A stretch of 7,303 nt of DNA from contig JASHXM010000120.1 in the NCBI GenBank assembly GCA_030043545.1, positions 1 to 7,303 on the forward strand, written 5' to 3'. This DNA is from Thermoplasmata archaeon (GTDB taxonomy: Archaea > Thermoplasmatota > Thermoplasmata > Lutacidiplasmatales > UBA184). Of this stretch, positions 1 to 6,423 are shown one piece after another. The number at the start of each line of letters is the position of its first letter. Position 1 is the first letter of the stretch. The translations under genes and the position numbers were made by a program. The notes under the pieces were generated by a model that worked only from the letters and a program-made list of their open reading frames with translations, searched no databases and had not been told where the DNA came from.

Positions 1-370
1 GCAGCGGCTCGACCGCCGACCAGAGCCGGCGATCGACGACCAGCCCGGCGGGCGCCGAGTCGTCGAGCTCGTAGCGGAGGATCTCCCCCTTGAGCGCCGT
101 GTTGAGCGGGACGAGCACCGCCCCGCGCTTGGCGGCCCCGAACCAGAGGAGCGGGAACTCGGGGGTGTTGTATAACAGCGCGCCGATCCGGTCCCCCGCG
201 CCGACCCCGGCGGCGTCCAAGCCGGCCGCGACGCGGTCCGTCTCCGCATCAAGCGCACGGTACGTGATCGAACGGCCGGCGAACCGGAGGGCGACCCGGT
301 CGCCGTTCTTCGCGGCCTTCGCCCGGACGAGCGTCGCGAGGTCGTGGTACTCCTCGGTCGCCTCGAGCAT
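1..370 (-). CDS. Acyl-CoA synthetase / AMP-dependent ligase, N-terminal part (runs off left edge)
   Basis: Reading the minus strand from the ATG at 370-368 gives 123 residues of open frame that continue past the window edge. The protein begins MLEATEEYHDLATLVRAKAA. It shows the N-terminal landmarks of the ANL adenylating family: a 'Y-R-A-L-D' strand-helix start near residues 38-42, then 'GAGDRIGALLYNTPEF' near 56-71, then the 'GAVLVPLNTALKGEIL' stretch near 83-98. The last resembles fatty-acyl and carnitine-type CoA ligases. Family members activate a carboxylic acid with ATP to an acyl-adenylate and pass it to CoA in the cytoplasm. The ATP-binding P-loop-like motif and the acyl-binding pocket lie outside the window, so the substrate cannot be called. 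The start is supported by a TATA-like element about 28 bases upstream. The gene is divergent from the Nudix gene. Confidence 0.88.
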   Translation of the reverse strand, partial: MLEATEEYHDLATLVRAKAAKNGDRVALRFAGRSITYRALDAETDRVAAGLDAAGVGAGDRIGALLYNTPEFPLLWFGAAKRGAVLVPLNTALKGEILRYELDDSAPAGLVVDRRLWSAVEPL

Positions 371-394
371 TCGTCCGGACCGACGAGCGCCGCG

Positions 395-403
395 CCATAA
401 CGC
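395..403 (-). promoter_or_regulatory. Candidate TATA-like element for the acyl-CoA synthetase gene
   Basis: On the minus strand this reads GCGTTATGG, the only AT-rich patch in the 85-bp divergent gap. Its centre is about 28 bases before the ATG at 370, which would put the transcription start at or next to the start codon (a leaderless mRNA). The match to a consensus archaeal box is weak. It could instead serve the Nudix gene on the plus strand, with a leader of about 30 bases. Confidence 0.35.
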
Positions 404-455
404 TTCGGCCGGGCGGGACGCCAACGCCAAGAACCGACGACCGGGTGCGGGGACG

Positions 456-917
456 ATGGCCGAGCACGGCGGACGGTTCCGCCCGGCGGCGCCGACGGTC
501 GTCGAGCTCGCGGCCGGCGCCGTCATCGTCGATCGGGCGACTCCCGAGGCGAAGGCGCTCCTGCTGCATCTCGCCGACGAGGACAGATGGTGCCTCCCGA
601 AGGGGCACGTCGAGGCCGGCGAGTCGCTCGTCGACGCGGCATTGCGGGAAGTGCGGGAGGAGACGGGCCTCTCGACCGTTCGCCTCGGCGACGAGATCGC
701 CGAGGTGAGCTACCGCTTCTACCGAGCCGGCCGGAACGAGAACGTCCTCAAGGTGGCGGTCTACTTCCTCGCCCGCACCCCCGACCGCGAGCTCCGGACG
801 GAGCCGATCTTCGACCGGTCGGAGTGGGTGCCGCTCGCCGAGGCGGTCGAACGACTGCCGTTCGACACCGACCGGACCGTCGTGCGGGCGGCGATCGCCC
901 ACCTTCGGCAGCGGTGA
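456..917 (+). CDS. Nudix hydrolase (MutT / dinucleoside polyphosphate hydrolase type)
   Basis: This 153-residue protein is a single Nudix domain. The full signature G-x5-E-x7-R-E-V-x-E-E-x-G-L is present at residues 50-72, with R64, E65, E68 and E69 in the expected catalytic and metal-binding places. Nudix enzymes cleave nucleoside diphosphates linked to another group, using Mg2+ or Mn2+. The 'WCLPKGH' lead-in at residues 45-51 is typical of Ap4A-type pyrophosphatases, so house-cleaning of dinucleoside polyphosphates or related nucleotides is the best guess. Substrate cannot be fixed from sequence. The open frame extends upstream to position 90, but that part is antisense to the synthetase gene and has no Nudix content. 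The ATG at 456 gives a normal family length and has a possible GGTG ribosome-binding element at 444-447. The gene converges on the surface-protein gene, and I see no T-rich terminator on its own strand. Confidence 0.92.
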   Translation: MAEHGGRFRPAAPTVVELAAGAVIVDRATPEAKALLLHLADEDRWCLPKGHVEAGESLVDAALREVREETGLSTVRLGDEIAEVSYRFYRAGRNENVLKVAVYFLARTPDRELRTEPIFDRSEWVPLAEAVERLPFDTDRTVVRAAIAHLRQR

Positions 918-949
918 ACGGTCGCGACGCTCGGTCCCTCGGGGCCTCG

Positions 950-1019
950 AAAACAAAAGGCAGGAACGGGTTGGAGTGGGCCCCCGGGCGGGGGCCCACC
1001 GGGGCTCGGTCGGAGCCCC
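950..1019 (-). terminator. Tandem hairpins plus T-rich tract after the surface glycoprotein gene
   Basis: Immediately after the minus-strand TAA (1022-1020) comes a hairpin with 7-bp arms at 1001-1007 and 1013-1019 and a 5-base loop. One base later there is a perfect 10-bp stem (976-985 paired with 990-999, 4-base loop). About 17 bases further on the minus strand reads TTTTGTTTT (958-950). T-rich stretches drive archaeal termination. The hairpins may add RNA 3'-end stability. The region also lies in the convergent gap with the Nudix gene (stop at 917), so the stems might act on both transcripts, but the T tract exists only on the minus strand. Confidence 0.65.
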
Positions 1020-2447
1020 TTACGGCTGCGCGCCGGGACCCGCGGGGGGGCGGGAGCCAGCGCTCGGGGTCGGCGGGGCGGGCAATGGCGTACCGGCGGC
1101 GGGGGGAACGCCGACCGACATGCCTTCACCGTATCCGCCGACCAGTTCGGTCGCCCGCGTCTTCCGGCGGGCGTAAGATCGCCACTCGACGACACCGACC
1201 GTCCCGACGACCGCGGCCACGAGGGCCCCGATCAGGACCGCCTCGCCGAGCGGGCCCAGGCCGGCCGCCCCACTCGGGCAGCCGAACTGCAGGCAGTGCG
1301 ACTGCCCCTGGGCGGTCGAGACGCTCTCGGGGTGCGTGACGACGCTCGCCTCGCTCGGCATCGGGGAGGCGGACGGGAGCCCGCCGCCCGAGACGAGCGC
1401 GGGCTCGGCGCCCGCGCCGCCGGCCATCACGAGGTCGGTCGCCGCGAGTGAGTCGACGTGGACCCGGCCCGCGTTCACCCAGAGGAGCTCGCCGCCGCCG
1501 AACGACACGGTCGCCATCGACTCCCGCGCGTACGGCTGCGCCGCGCCGCCGAACGGGTCGAACCCGTGCGGGACGACGACGAACCCATCGTAGAGGCTCG
1601 CGGGGCCGACGATCTCGAGCAGGATCGCCGAGCCGCGGGCGTGCCGCCAGGCGTGCGGCAACCCGAGCGAGACGACGGCGCCGTGGAGGGAGAGGGTGCC
1701 GGCGGCCGACCAGTTCCCGCCGCCGATGTGGTGGCCGGAGCCCGTCGAGCCGTTCCAGCCGTGGAAGTCGTAGGCGTAGGCGACCGACCAGCTCGCCGAC
1801 GGCGTCGCGTACGCGCTCGAGTTCCAGGTGGAGACCCCGGAGAGGTTGAGCGGGACGAGCCCGAGCGACGGCGTGAACCCGACCTGGGCGCTCGCCGACG
1901 CGGAGGCGTTCAGGTACGCGCTCGCCGAGTTCGAGTCGTTCGACGCGGTCAGCGACTCGTTGAGCGTCGCGCGACCCGCGAACGAGGTGTTGTCGAGCCC
2001 GAGCGCCGGCACCGTCGTGAGCGTGCCGTCGACGTACACGCGCGAGGCGTTGGTGACGTTGGCATACGCCCGGTCGACCTCGACGGCCTTCAAGTCGAAG
2101 GCGACCGACAGCTTCGGCGCCGAGAGGGAGAGCGCCACGCTGACGCCGACCGTCCGGTCGACCTCGAGCTCGGTCGTGTTCGGTCCGTTCGGCGTCGCGT
2201 TGAAGATCACCGCTTCGCCGATCGTGTAGTTCCAGCTCTCGGTGGTGGGGCCCAGCCCGGAGGTGAACGTGCGGGTGCCGCTCGTCGAGTTCATGTTCCC
2301 GTACGCCCACGCGGTCGTCGACGACATCGCCGGCGCCACCGGCGCCGCGACGGCCGAGCCGGCGAACGCCGCCATCAGCCCGACGACGGCGAGGAGCGCC
2401 GCACCGGTCGCCGCGATTCCGTGCCGCGGAGAGATCCTTCGGTCCAT
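1020..2447 (-). CDS. Secreted, membrane-anchored, sequon-rich surface protein of unknown family
   Basis: This is a 475-residue protein. Residues 1-10 are basic, residues 11-36 are a hydrophobic signal segment, and an Ala-x-Ala site near residues 32-34 would allow cleavage. The ectodomain is rich in Ser, Thr, Ala, Gly and Asn. It has 14 N-x-S/T sequons, all between residues 53 and 245, and none in residues 246-402. A C-terminal transmembrane helix (about 403-422) is followed by a basic stop-transfer stretch (RRK at 427-429) and a Pro/Gly-rich cytoplasmic tail. Two cysteines (C385 and C390) sit just outside the membrane and could form a small disulfide loop. I recognise no domain. The overall design is that of an archaeal type I cell-surface glycoprotein. 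The frame is open upstream to 2561, but only the ATG at 2447 places the signal sequence at the N terminus. The upstream M29-like gene ends 121 bases before the start. Confidence 0.8.
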   Translation of the reverse strand: MDRRISPRHGIAATGAALLAVVGLMAAFAGSAVAAPVAPAMSSTTAWAYGNMNSTSGTRTFTSGLGPTTESWNYTIGEAVIFNATPNGPNTTELEVDRTVGVSVALSLSAPKLSVAFDLKAVEVDRAYANVTNASRVYVDGTLTTVPALGLDNTSFAGRATLNESLTASNDSNSASAYLNASASASAQVGFTPSLGLVPLNLSGVSTWNSSAYATPSASWSVAYAYDFHGWNGSTGSGHHIGGGNWSAAGTLSLHGAVVSLGLPHAWRHARGSAILLEIVGPASLYDGFVVVPHGFDPFGGAAQPYARESMATVSFGGGELLWVNAGRVHVDSLAATDLVMAGGAGAEPALVSGGGLPSASPMPSEASVVTHPESVSTAQGQSHCLQFGCPSGAAGLGPLGEAVLIGALVAAVVGTVGVVEWRSYARRKTRATELVGGYGEGMSVGVPPAAGTPLPAPPTPSAGSRPPAGPGAQP

Positions 2448-2460
2448 TCGTTCCGTCCTG

Positions 2461-2502
2461 CAGGGTTGCCCCTGTCGGACGTTCCCACTCGGGGGAGCCC
2501 TG
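2461..2502. repeat. Imperfect inverted repeat between TATA-like box and start of the surface protein gene
   Basis: The arms at 2461-2472 and 2491-2502 match as reverse complements at 10 of 12 positions, around an 18-base spacer. One arm abuts the TATA-like element at 2503-2508, and the expected transcription start falls in the spacer. That placement would suit a repressor operator, or a structure in a short 5' leader if transcription starts further upstream. Function is inferred from position only. Confidence 0.4.
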
Positions 2503-2508
2503 CTTAAG
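2503..2508 (-). promoter_or_regulatory. Candidate TATA-like box for the surface glycoprotein gene
   Basis: CTTAAG (self-complementary) within CCCCTTAAGCAGGG on the minus strand is an AT island in a GC-rich 121-bp gap. It lies 56-61 bases before the ATG at 2447. Transcription would therefore start near 2480 and give a leader of about 30 bases, unlike the leaderless pattern suggested for the neighbours. Confidence 0.35.
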
Positions 2509-2568
2509 GGGATGGCCCGCGGCCGACGCGGTTCGTTGGACGGGTTGCTAGACCGTAGCACGCGGGGG

Positions 2569-3681
2569 TCAGCCGCCGACGACCCGGCCGCCCCGGACGA
2601 CCGTCCGACCGTCGATCGACAGCTCCGCGCCCGCGAGGGTGAGATAGCCGAAGTAGTCCGACTTCGTCTTGCCGCCGAACCCGGCGTTCCGACCGACGCC
2701 GACGGTGACGCTGCCGCCGATCGCCTCCTCGAGTCCGGGCGCCCGCCGCACCGCCGGATTGAGCCCGACCTCGAGGAACGAGGGCCGGTCCTTGCCGGCG
2801 CTCGCGTGGGCGTACTCGGCGAGGATCGGTCGACCGCCGTCGCGGAACGACTGGGCGGTCAGCCGGCCGTCGCGGAACTGGAACCGTCCGCCCCGGGCCG
2901 GTCCGCGCATCGAGGTGAGCAGGGTGTTGGACACGAATGTCCCGTCGGCGGTCGACTCGTCGACGGAGACGTAGACGCTCCCGTCCGGGACGTTCGCCAT
3001 GCTGCCGAACGGCGTCCGCATCGACTCGGCGGTGACGTTGCCGAGGGTGGTGAACGGCCGGCGACCCGCGAGCGCGAGGGTCAGGTCCGTGCCGTTCGCG
3101 TGGCGGATCCGGACGTCGTGGCCCCGCTCGAGGGCCCGGGCGACGGCCGCTCCGCCGCGGGCCATCGTCTTCGGGTCGACCAGGGACGCTGCGAACATCT
3201 CCCGCTGCCACGCCCCGAGGTTCACGCCCCAGAACCGGGCGTTCTCCGGCGTGACCCGGGCGACGTTCATCCGCACCCCCCGCAGACCCGCTTTCTTCGC
3301 GACGTCGTACCACTTGGCGTTGTACGCCGTCACGCGGTCGAGGACCTTCTCCGGCAGGCGCGCCCGCCGGGCGAGATCCTCGGGTCCCCAGAAGTAGACG
3401 TAGACGTCCGTCGCCTTGAGCGTCGACCACTCGTGCGCGCCGGGATCCCCGAGCGTCCCGCTGCGTCCTTCCTCGACGGCCGTCCAGTACGACCGCTCGT
3501 CCTCGTAGTGGATGATCGGCGACGCGCCCAAGCGGCGCGCCTCGCGGACGAACCCCGCCGCCCAGTCGAGCGACGCCGGGTACGTCTCGATCGTGACCGT
3601 CTCCTTCGGCCGGAGGTTTAACCGGCGCGTCAGCACGCTGCGGGCGAGCCGGTCGGCCTGGGCGATCGTCGGGATCGTCAT
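2569..3681 (-). CDS. Divergent M29-type aminopeptidase homologue (AmpS/AmpT-like), metal site apparently lost
   Basis: The 370-residue length is normal for the M29 / leucyl aminopeptidase T family (COG2309). Family members are cytoplasmic dimetal exopeptidases, and the fold is shared with the Fe-dependent ring-opening enzyme NicX. The N-terminal part (about 1-165) looks like the alternating strand-helix domain, with 'TVTIETYPASLDWA' at 28-41. The C-terminal half keeps the family landmarks: 'NVPDGSVY' at 230-237, 'EVGLNP' at 304-309, 'GSVTVGVGRN' at 323-332 and 'FGGK' at 335-338. By my memory-based alignment, the metal-ligand His of 'VHIAFG' is T326 here, the His and Asp of 'HLD' are F344 and Y346, and the Glu of 'P-x-G-E-V-F' is S235. 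No His occurs after residue 292. It may therefore be an inactive or repurposed member. The ATG at 3681 has a TATA-like element at -28 to -23. It follows hutU after 49 bases. Confidence 0.7.
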   Translation of the reverse strand: MTIPTIAQADRLARSVLTRRLNLRPKETVTIETYPASLDWAAGFVREARRLGASPIIHYEDERSYWTAVEEGRSGTLGDPGAHEWSTLKATDVYVYFWGPEDLARRARLPEKVLDRVTAYNAKWYDVAKKAGLRGVRMNVARVTPENARFWGVNLGAWQREMFAASLVDPKTMARGGAAVARALERGHDVRIRHANGTDLTLALAGRRPFTTLGNVTAESMRTPFGSMANVPDGSVYVSVDESTADGTFVSNTLLTSMRGPARGGRFQFRDGRLTAQSFRDGGRPILAEYAHASAGKDRPSFLEVGLNPAVRRAPGLEEAIGGSVTVGVGRNAGFGGKTKSDYFGYLTLAGAELSIDGRTVVRGGRVVGG

Positions 3682-3703
3682 GCGTCGCCGAACCCAGGCC
3701 GGC

Positions 3704-3709
3704 GTAAAG
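3704..3709 (-). promoter_or_regulatory. Candidate TATA-like element for the M29-like gene
   Basis: Minus strand GGCTTTACGCC sits in the 49-base gap after hutU, with CTTTAC 23-28 bases before the ATG at 3681. This is the spacing expected for a leaderless archaeal transcript. It suggests the M29-like gene can be transcribed independently, even if some read-through from hutU occurs. Confidence 0.45.
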
Positions 3710-3730
3710 CCGTTCCCGAAGCAGCCGACC

Positions 3731-5392
3731 CTACGGGACCCGGAAGCGGGACGAGGCGGCGATCCGCTCCGACTCCGGGTACCCCGCGTCCGCGTGGCGC
3801 GCGACCCCGATCCCCGGGTCGTTGTGGAGCACCCGCGCGATCCGGCGGTCGGCGTCGGCGGTGCCGTCCGCCACGATCACGAGGCCCGCGTGGATCGAGT
3901 TCCCGATCCCGACGCCCCCGCCGTGGTGGACCGAGACCCACGTCGCTCCGCTCGCCACGTTGAGGAGCGCGTTCAGGATCGGCCAGTCGGCGATCGCGTC
4001 GGAGCCGTCGCGCATCGCCTCCGTCTCGCGAAACGGACTCGCCACGCTCCCCGTGTCGTGGTGGTCCCGTCCGATCGCGATCGGCGCGCGGAGCTCGCCG
4101 TCCCGGACCAGGCCGTTCACGAGGTGGCCGAACCGCTCCCGGTCGCCGTAGCCCATGTAGCAGATCCGGGCCGGCAGCCCCTGGAACTTCACCCGCTCCC
4201 CGGCGAGCCGGATCCACCGGCAGAGGTGCTCGTGGTCGGAGAACTCCGCGAGGATCGCCCGGTCGATCCGCCGGATGTCGTCCGGGTCCCCGCTCAACGC
4301 CAGCCACCTAAACGGTCCGCTCCCGACCGCGAACAGCGGCCGGATGTAGCGGGGGACGTATCCGGGGATCTCGAACGCGCGGGCGACGCCCGCCTCGCGA
4401 GCCTGGGTGCGGAAGTTGTTCCCGTAGTCGAACGCCTTCGCGCCCGCGGCCTGAAGGTCGAGGATCGCCTGCGCCTCGGCGGCGATCGAACTCCGGACCG
4501 CCGACAGGTAGCGCGGCAGGTCGGCCGCGCGGGCCGTCGCGGCCGCCTCGACCGACATCCCCCGCGGGATGTACCCGACGGTGAGATCGTGCGCCGCCGT
4601 CTGGTCGCTCACGATATCCGGCCGGACGCCGCGTCGAACGAGCTCCGGGTACACGTCGGCGGCATTGGCGCATAGCCCGACCGATCTCGCGCGTCGCTCC
4701 CCCGCGGCCGCCGTCACCTGAGCGAGGGCGTCGTCGAGGTCCCGCGCGCGGGCATCGAGGTACTGGTGCCCCAGCCGCCGCTCGAGCGCCCGAGGGTCGA
4801 CGTCGACGACCAGCGCCGCTCCCCCCAGCATCGTGACGGCGAGCGGCTGCGCGCCGCCCATCTCGCCGAGACCGGAGCTGAGCATCCACCGCCCCCGAAG
4901 ATCGGACGCCCCGAACTCGACCCGAGCGAGGGAGGCGAGCGTTTCGTACGTCCCCTGGAGGATCCCCTGCGTCCCGATGTAGACCCAACTACCGGCCGTC
5001 ATCTGGCCGTACATGGTGAGGCCCCGGCGTTCCAGGTCCCAGAACACCTCGTCCGTGGCCCACCGCGGGACGAGCAGGGCGTTGGCGATCAGCACCCGCG
5101 GCGCATCGGCGTGCGTCGGGAACACTCCCACCGGCTTACCGGACTGCACCAGCAGCGTCTCGTCGTCGTTCAACGCCCGCAGCGCCGCCACGATCCGGTC
5201 GAACGACCGCCAGTCGCGGGCGGCCTTCCCCCGGCCCCCGTACACGATCAGGTGCGCGGGGTCCCGCGCGACCTCGGGATCGAGATTGTTCATCAGCAGC
5301 CGGAGCGCGGCTTCGGGGCCCCAGCTTCGGCACGAGAGGGTCGTGCCGCGGGGCGCGACGACCGTCCGGCCCGACTCCAACGGCCCGATCAT
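3731..5392 (-). CDS. hutU: Urocanate hydratase (urocanase)
   Basis: Urocanase adds water to urocanate to give 4-imidazolone-5-propionate, the second step of histidine degradation, using tightly bound NAD+ as an electrophile. With the ATG at 5392 the protein has 553 residues, the normal family length. Hallmarks are 'APRGTTLSC' (13-21), 'NNLDPEVA' (36-42), '[12 protein letters not shown]' (50-61), the NAD-binding '[10 protein letters not shown]' (174-183), 'SDQTAAHD' (262-269), 'YGNNFR' (323-328), '[12 protein letters not shown]' (359-370) and 'FQGLPARIC' (403-411). C411 corresponds to the catalytic-region cysteine, Cys410 of the Pseudomonas enzyme. The frame is open to 5530, but that start would overlap the methyltransferase gene by about 115 bases and add a low-complexity tail. 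The 5392 start leaves a 22-base gap with a TATA-like element at the right distance. Neither histidine ammonia-lyase nor imidazolonepropionase is in the window. Confidence 0.96.
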   Translation of the reverse strand: MIGPLESGRTVVAPRGTTLSCRSWGPEAALRLLMNNLDPEVARDPAHLIVYGGRGKAARDWRSFDRIVAALRALNDDETLLVQSGKPVGVFPTHADAPRVLIANALLVPRWATDEVFWDLERRGLTMYGQMTAGSWVYIGTQGILQGTYETLASLARVEFGASDLRGRWMLSSGLGEMGGAQPLAVTMLGGAALVVDVDPRALERRLGHQYLDARARDLDDALAQVTAAAGERRARSVGLCANAADVYPELVRRGVRPDIVSDQTAAHDLTVGYIPRGMSVEAAATARAADLPRYLSAVRSSIAAEAQAILDLQAAGAKAFDYGNNFRTQAREAGVARAFEIPGYVPRYIRPLFAVGSGPFRWLALSGDPDDIRRIDRAILAEFSDHEHLCRWIRLAGERVKFQGLPARICYMGYGDRERFGHLVNGLVRDGELRAPIAIGRDHHDTGSVASPFRETEAMRDGSDAIADWPILNALLNVASGATWVSVHHGGGVGIGNSIHAGLVIVADGTADADRRIARVLHNDPGIGVARHADAGYPESERIAASSRFRVP

Positions 5393-5414
5393 CCGACCCG
5401 GCCACGTGGTCCCG

Positions 5415-6377
5415 CTACGTAACGTTCCGGTCGGGTCGTCGACCGGTGGGAGCGAGTCCCCGCCGGCTCCCGCGCCGGTCTCCCCGGCGGCGGGCCGCGA
5501 TCGCGAAGCCGTTTCCGGTTTCGAAGACACCCGGTCTCCGCCCGACCTCCTCCTCGATACGGAGGAGGGCGCGCCACGTCGCCGGCTCGCGCGCCGCGAT
5601 CGTCGCCGCGCGGGGCTGGTGCGCGGCCGTCGGCGCCATCGCGAGCGTGTCGACGACGTCGAATCCGTGGTGATCGAGCAAGCGGACCGCCTCGTCGACC
5701 GTGTAGAACCGGAACGCCCACCGGGCGTACCGGTGCGGCGCCCACGGCTGGTCGCCGGTGCGGAGCACCCGGTCGATGAGGTAGTAGCGGGGCCGGCGGA
5801 GGAGGCGCGGGAGGATCCGCCGCTGACTGGCGACGTAGACGAACTCCTGGACGGCGGCGGCGGCGGACGCGAAGTCCGCGATCAGGAGCCCCCCGGGTCG
5901 AACGACGCGGCTCAGCTCCGCGACGAGCCGATCCCCCTCGCGGTACGCGAAGCAGACGATGTTCCCCAGGGCGACGGCGTGGTCGACGCTCTGCGGGGCG
6001 AGTGGGAGCTGTTCACCCATCGCCTGGATCCAGTGCACGGTCGGCCCGCGCGTCGCCGTCCTGCGCCGGGCTGCGCGGAGGGAGTTCCGGGACAGATCGA
6101 CGGCGAGCACGGCGGTTCGGGGCCGGGCCCGGACCAGCGGCGTGAACCGGCCCGGCCCGGGGCCGAGCTCGAGCACCGTGCCAGCCCGACCGGCCAGATG
6201 CCGTCGGAGGAACCGTTCCCGGAGCACGCGCAGCAGTCGTCGGCGTGCGTCCCCGGAGTAGCGGCGCCACTCCCGCCCCGGATCCGAGTCGAACGTCCGT
6301 CGTACGACCGCCCGATGGCGGGCCGACTCCGCCCGCGGCCGACCCGAGGCCACCCGGCTCCCCGCTCGACGCCCCAT
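5415..6377 (-). CDS. Class I SAM-dependent methyltransferase (Methyltransf_11-like)
   Basis: This is a 320-residue, strongly Arg-rich protein with a Rossmann-type methyltransferase core. The SAM-binding glycine loop is '[11 protein letters not shown]' at residues 68-78. D94 in 'LAVDLS' (91-96) ends strand 2 and should bind the ribose hydroxyls. '[18 protein letters not shown]' (120-137) is the motif II/III region, and '[13 protein letters not shown]' (157-169) is the post-core strand. The acceptor is not identifiable. The Methyltransf_11 pattern is shared by quinone, lipid and small-molecule methyltransferases. The last 25 residues are basic and low in complexity. The frame runs open to 6968, but the N-terminal 197 codons are antisense to the surface-protein gene. 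The ATG at 6377 is preceded by AGGTGGTC (6387-6380), one mismatch from the archaeal Shine-Dalgarno AGGTGATC. It is upstream of hutU with a 22-base gap. Confidence 0.85.
   Translation of the reverse strand: MGRRAGSRVASGRPRAESARHRAVVRRTFDSDPGREWRRYSGDARRRLLRVLRERFLRRHLAGRAGTVLELGPGPGRFTPLVRARPRTAVLAVDLSRNSLRAARRRTATRGPTVHWIQAMGEQLPLAPQSVDHAVALGNIVCFAYREGDRLVAELSRVVRPGGLLIADFASAAAAVQEFVYVASQRRILPRLLRRPRYYLIDRVLRTGDQPWAPHRYARWAFRFYTVDEAVRLLDHHGFDVVDTLAMAPTAAHQPRAATIAAREPATWRALLRIEEEVGRRPGVFETGNGFAIAARRRGDRRGSRRGLAPTGRRPDRNVT
5416..5422 (-). promoter_or_regulatory. Candidate TATA-like element for hutU, overlapping the methyltransferase stop
   Basis: The minus strand reads AACGTTACGTAG here, with TTACGTA 24-30 bases before the chosen hutU ATG. 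The element overlaps the last codons and TAG stop of the methyltransferase gene. An 8-base palindrome, CCACGTGG (5402-5409), lies between it and the start codon and could be a regulator site. The spacing supports the 5392 start. The sequence match to a canonical box is weak. Confidence 0.4.
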
Positions 6378-6379
6378 CG

Positions 6380-6387
6380 GACCACCT
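6380..6387 (-). promoter_or_regulatory. Ribosome-binding site that sets the methyltransferase start
   Basis: The minus strand reads AGGTGGTC and ends two bases before the ATG at 6377. It matches 7 of 8 bases of AGGTGATC, the complement of the archaeal 16S rRNA 3' end. It supports this start over the longer open frame and implies a leadered mRNA for this gene. Confidence 0.5.
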
Positions 6388-6410
6388 AGGCGGGCGGCGG
6401 TGTCGGGGCG

Positions 6411-6423
6411 CTTAAAGTATATC
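6411..6423. promoter_or_regulatory. Shared divergent TATA-like region
   Basis: CTTAAAGTATATC (plus strand) is the most AT-rich patch of the 70-bp divergent gap. For the plus-strand surface protein (ATG 6448) the element lies about 25-37 bases upstream, so that mRNA would be leaderless or nearly so. For the minus-strand methyltransferase (ATG 6377) it lies about 34-46 bases upstream, leaving a short leader that carries the ribosome-binding site. Both genes probably draw on this one patch and may be co-regulated. Confidence 0.6.

Noticed and set aside
90..455. N-terminal extension of the Nudix reading frame
   Set aside because: It is antisense to the clear N-terminal coding sequence of the acyl-CoA synthetase and has no recognisable domain. 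The ATG at 456 gives a normal Nudix length.
1126..2310. Second minus-strand frame inside the surface protein gene
   Set aside because: It is an Arg-rich frame-shifted shadow. The other frame has a signal peptide, sequons and a transmembrane helix in proper order.
2448..2561. 38-residue N-terminal extension of the surface protein
   Set aside because: It would bury the signal peptide behind a polar Arg/Pro-rich stretch and overlaps the candidate promoter. The ATG at 2447 is better.
2242..3621. Long plus-strand open frame opposite the M29-like gene
   Set aside because: Its translation is Arg/Pro/Val-rich with no domain, typical of an antisense shadow in GC-rich DNA.
3512..4675. Plus-strand open frame opposite hutU and the M29-like gene start
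   Set aside because: It is antisense to conserved urocanase sequence, and its composition is that of a shadow frame.
5013..6389. Plus-strand open frame opposite hutU and the methyltransferase
   Set aside because: It overlaps two genes with clear motifs on the other strand, and its own product shows only low-complexity Arg/Pro/Asp sequence.
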